The notes under the pieces are model-generated. The model was not told where the DNA came from. It searched no databases and was given only the letters and a program-made list of their open reading frames with translations. This document shows, piece after piece, positions 61,401-64,000 of a stretch of 64,000 bases of DNA (position 1 is the stretch's first letter; the number at the start of each line of letters is the position of its first letter). The position numbers and the translations under genes are program-made. Origin of the DNA: Antedon mediterranea (lineage: Eukaryota > Echinodermata > Crinoidea > Comatulida > Antedonidae); NCBI RefSeq assembly GCF_964355755.1, contig NC_092670.1:18599201-18663200 (forward strand). Reading direction: 5' to 3'.

Positions 61401-62829
61401 TGTAATGTTGCTGGTGGTTGTGATATATAGCTATGGTTGAATTAAATTCTAATTTTATTTACTTCATTTATAACTATTATTATATCATATTTACAGGGCG
61501 TGTCCTGGCAGCATATTCCCACAGACCAGCCTTTCCAGGCCATCACCATCGGCGGTAGATACCAAATCTGGGGGCTAGGTCGCGATGGTTCAGCCTTCTA
61601 CCGCAATGGTGTGACACAGTCCAACCCTGTAGGCAGTGCCTGGTTTCATGTGCGTGCACCGTCTGTGGCACCTCTGAAGCATATCTCAGGTGGTGCTAAG
61701 TCAGTGTTTGCCATTGATTCTCACAGTAAGTACTCAACTGATAAGAAATAAACTAAACTAGAGTAGAACACCTCCTTTCAGAAACTTCTATTCAAGGCAC
61801 ACCCCTTTTAAGTGGACACTTTCCTGTGAAACAAACAAGGAGAAATAGAAGTCAATACTTTTTTGTGAAACAAACGGTCAATATATGTTTTAAGCTATGA
61901 CCAACCCCTATTCAGGTGACACCCTAGGAACTCTTTCTTGGGTCCCTTAATAGAGGCTCTATTGTAAGTCACTGGTTGTTGCTTTATTTATTCATTTTGT
62001 AATTATCTGATTGATTGACCTGATTGTTCTTGTCTAGTGAACTTGTGGTATAGACTGGATATTACACCAACTTTTCCTGAAGGAACAAAGTGGATCCATG
62101 TTTGTCAAAAAGTCCGGAAGGTTTCTGTCGGACCAAAAGACCAGGTAAACTTTCTAAGCTTAAAGAAAAACAAATGGTATTAGCGTATGGTAGCTTATTT
62201 ATTTCTCCTGATAAAATGATGGCCGTGTTAATGGTTTGTAATGAAGTTATGATTTTTTTAATCATGCAGGTATGGATCTTGGCAGATTATGTGGATGGAG
62301 GACGTGGCGTGATCTGTCGAAGGGAAGGAATAAACTCAGCAAAACCTGGGGGAACTGCTTGGGACAAGGGAGCAGGGGTATGTCACAAGTTTAGTCAAGA
62401 AATATTTGACATTTTTATTATTATTTCATTGAGTTTTTTTTCCATTTCATTTATTTCGTCAATTTTAAAACATGATTAAAACAATACATATAAAGATAAC
62501 AAACCCATGACAGAGACAGGATTAAACAAAAGCAAACTTAATTTCTGTACGTCACAGGTGTCATCTAATTTGCATAATTACAAAACTCTTGAAATACATT
62601 TCAAAATTATGTGATCTAGGATAACATCCAATGATACAGTACATGATAAAACTTCACTTCATTCCTGCAGGGTGGAATTATTCATCTTTCAATACGAGGC
62701 TGCACCAAAGAGAGCGGACCACAGGTCAAAGTTGAAGACATTGCCAAGGCAACAATTCATGGTACTAACATCGAGGACCAAACTGATATTCCTGTATACA
62801 CCAGTGGTAAAGATAATGCTCTCTGTTGA
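49487..62829 (+). CDS. TECPR1: Tectonin beta-propeller repeat-containing protein 1
   Basis: Coding exons: 49487-49723, 49863-50051, 50388-50516, 51781-51903, 52630-52810, 53105-53202, 53593-53715, 53990-55109, 55752-55882, 56037-56192, 56475-56624, 57028-57173, 57681-57808, 57930-58032, 58344-58440, 58535-58614, 60909-60965, 61128-61302, 61497-61725, 62038-62144, 62270-62377, 62671-62829. They join to 1341 aa (human 1165). Order: N-terminal tectonin repeat and dysferlin domain (RWNPIHGF, GWQYAVNF, CVRRRKWIRYRRY), a tectonin propeller, a long Asp/Asn/Ser-rich linker in the 1120-nt exon, a PH-domain region (about 770-900), a second dysferlin domain (about 985-1085) and a C-terminal propeller. 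TECPR1 acts on damaged lysosomes and autophagosomes: it binds ATG5-ATG12, sphingomyelin through the dysferlin domain, and PI4P through the PH domain. The linker accounts for much of the extra length. The protein ends in Cys, as in vertebrates. Confidence 0.93.
52091..52287. mobile_element. Short TIR element in TECPR1 intron 4
   Basis: Imperfect terminal inverted repeats of about 50 bp, built on CTGCAATTACTGCAGTAACT and its complement, from AGGATCATG to its inverse. TTA flanks both sides. Probably another Harbinger-like MITE. Confidence 0.6.
52928..53050. mobile_element. MITE family M2 copy
   Basis: Left TTCTGTCTACACTATCAAAC and right GTTTGATAGTGTAGACAGAG ends. In TECPR1 intron 5. Confidence 0.8.
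55425..55700. repeat. 27-bp minisatellite in TECPR1 intron 8
   Basis: About ten units of GGGATTATATCTCAGACATT plus TGAGTAT, the last ones diverged. Confidence 0.9.
56847..56949. mobile_element. MITE family M2 copy, shortened
   Basis: AGCTATGTCTACACTATCAA ... GTTTGATAGTGTAGCT with an internally deleted body. In TECPR1 intron 11. Confidence 0.75.
58656..58762. mobile_element. MITE family M2 copy with TAA duplication
   Basis: Intact terminal repeats with TAA at 58653-58655 and 58763-58765. In the TECPR1 intron that also holds the candidate cassette exon. Confidence 0.85.
59259..59279. repeat. (TA)n microsatellite
   Basis: A run of about ten TA dinucleotides in a TECPR1 intron. Confidence 0.9.
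59820..59966. mobile_element. MITE family M2 copy with TAA duplication
   Basis: AGCTCTATCTACACTATCAA at the left, TTGATAGTATAGACAGAGCT at the right, flanked by TAA. A short internal motif (CACTACC(A/G)TATTTA) is doubled. Confidence 0.8.
60259..60366 (+). other. Candidate cassette exon of TECPR1
   Basis: A 108-nt open segment flanked by ACGGACAG| and |GTGAGT inside the intron 58615-60908. Spliced between the neighbouring exons it keeps frame on both sides and adds 36 residues, including SFGIPMYSAAF and a basic PKKMRSKASTR stretch, inside the second dysferlin domain. Skipping it restores the vertebrate-like junction. No expression evidence is available here. Confidence 0.45.
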
Positions 62830-64000
62830 GCAATAACATTACTTGATTCTTGAACAAAAAACATCAAATAATGCGGTGCGTTAGTGCAACAAATAGGGAC
62901 CTTTCGATAAAGCTCTGTCTACACATCAAATTATATGTGACAAAAAATTGTGATGTGCCCAAATATGTTAGTGATATGCCTAAATATGGTACTGATATAT
63001 ATTGGCACATCACATTTTTTTTGTCACATAAAGTTTGATAGTGTAGACAGAGCTTTAGTAGTTAAGTCATATGTTAACCATTGTGTGCATACACTGCCAT
63101 GAGAGGAGTTGTGTCACCTTTTTCACACAATTCAATGGCGGATCCAGGATTTTGAAATAGTGGGGGTCCAGGGCCTAAAATGGTAAAATGAAGTGCTGAA
63201 CCTAATGTCTTGAATTATAAATTGGAACCGCTTATGCTGACGCAGTTTTTCACAGTTTTTAGATCCAGATGATGATAATTCGAAAGCTCTCTACTACTAT
63301 TCCATTTTGTCAATCAATCATTTCTTTAACCATTCATTCATGTATTCAATCTGGTATTCATTTATATAATTTATCTAATTAAATAAATGTCCTCACACAT
63401 CTTCATTATTTTGCACAATTAACAAATTTATATTTCAAATGAATATCTGATGATACATATTCATACACTACGGTACAATACATACTGTATTCATACACTA
63501 TGGTAAAATACATATTTATACACTATGCACCTAATAATAGAACTGGGATGTTGGAAAGAAGGCCTAGTATTAAGATAATAAATACTTTGCTTTACTGGCC
63601 CTTTTTTCAGTACTAGATAAGAAAATTGTTTATTTTATAATTAATTTAGCTAATATAGAATTCATTGAATTGAATTAATTGTATTCAGATAAACTTATGA
63701 AATAATTTATATAATATAATCAGTTTAATTTGTATGTGTTAAAACATATATTTCCCCTCGTACATTTCATGTGAAAGTGTCCTCTTAATAGGGAAGTCCA
63801 AAAAAAAAAAGTTTCTACTTTTTATGAAGAGAAGATTGCAAATTCATATTCTCCATGGATTCAAGATTGTAATTGTTTGAAGATGTATTGTCCCCCTGAA
63901 AAATAATTTTTTACATTTTTTTTATGCATATGCCATTTTGATGTCACATAATACTTTTACCAAAAATTGGACCTAAACAAAATTTATTTACTTGAAAAAA
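62830..64000. other. TECPR1 3' flank
   Basis: An M2 MITE, then a repeat fragment (63137-63210, GGATCCAGGATTTTG, GGGGGTCCAGGGCC). Its central part resembles the complement of a segment at about 960-1012. No gene is seen. Confidence 0.5.
62911..63054. mobile_element. MITE family M2 copy
   Basis: Terminal repeats with flanks TAA (left) and TTA (right). It lies 82 bp after the TECPR1 stop, so probably in the 3' UTR. Confidence 0.8.

Noticed and set aside
61218-61430. Open frame ending in a Val/Leu-rich, membrane-like run.
   Set aside because: The first part is TECPR1 exon 61128-61302 in another frame; the Val run comes from a GGT/GTT-rich intron tract.
1-64000. tRNA, rRNA or other structured RNA genes.
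   Set aside because: No tRNA A/B-box pairs with cloverleaf potential or rRNA-like blocks were noticed by eye; a tRNAscan or Rfam search would be decisive.

Overview
The window is AT-rich animal nuclear DNA. It carries split genes with GT..AG introns and conserved animal orthologues (THUMPD1, selenoprotein MSRB1, UBFD1, BRI3-like, TECPR1). Introns and spacers are full of short inverted-repeat elements and tandem arrays. The gene set and the many TAGGCCTA-type and TACAGTA-type motifs suggest a marine deuterostome invertebrate, most likely an echinoderm. The phylum is inference only.

Layout: (1) 89-17010, two tandem plus-strand FLYWCH zinc-finger / MULE-transposase-like genes. Internal exon sizes are nearly identical and both carry minisatellites in homologous introns. 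(2) 17948-19683, THUMPD1 (+). (3) 20813-24242, two tandem methionine sulfoxide reductase B1 genes (-). The upstream copy has an in-frame TGA exactly at the selenocysteine position. The downstream copy has Gln there and has also lost the resolving Cys4, yet both have a SECIS-like hairpin 3' of the gene. (4) 25160-27977, UBFD1 (+), divergent from MSRB1; it converges on a small helical-repeat gene (-) at 29184-29931. (5) 33616-45048, three BRI3-family genes (two -, one +). (6) 49487-62829, a complete TECPR1 gene in 22 coding exons, plus a phase-neutral candidate cassette exon.

Mobile and repeated DNA: about sixteen copies of one MITE (termini AGCTCTGTCTACACTATCAA, 3-bp TWA target duplications, PIF/Harbinger-like), five copies of a second MITE (termini AAGCTTGGTTCCCACTAG), two non-autonomous hAT-like elements (one with a perfect 8-bp duplication) and one further TIR element in TECPR1. 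The most unusual signal is a set of tiny (18-54 bp) palindromic insertions starting with C and ending with G. Most are flanked by perfect 7-bp direct repeats, and one interrupts a MITE whose other copies supply the empty site.

The genes do not form an operon-like unit; shared themes are local tandem duplication and divergence (FLYWCH pair, MSRB1 pair, BRI3 trio). All exon models come from reading splice signals and homology by eye, without RNA or database evidence.
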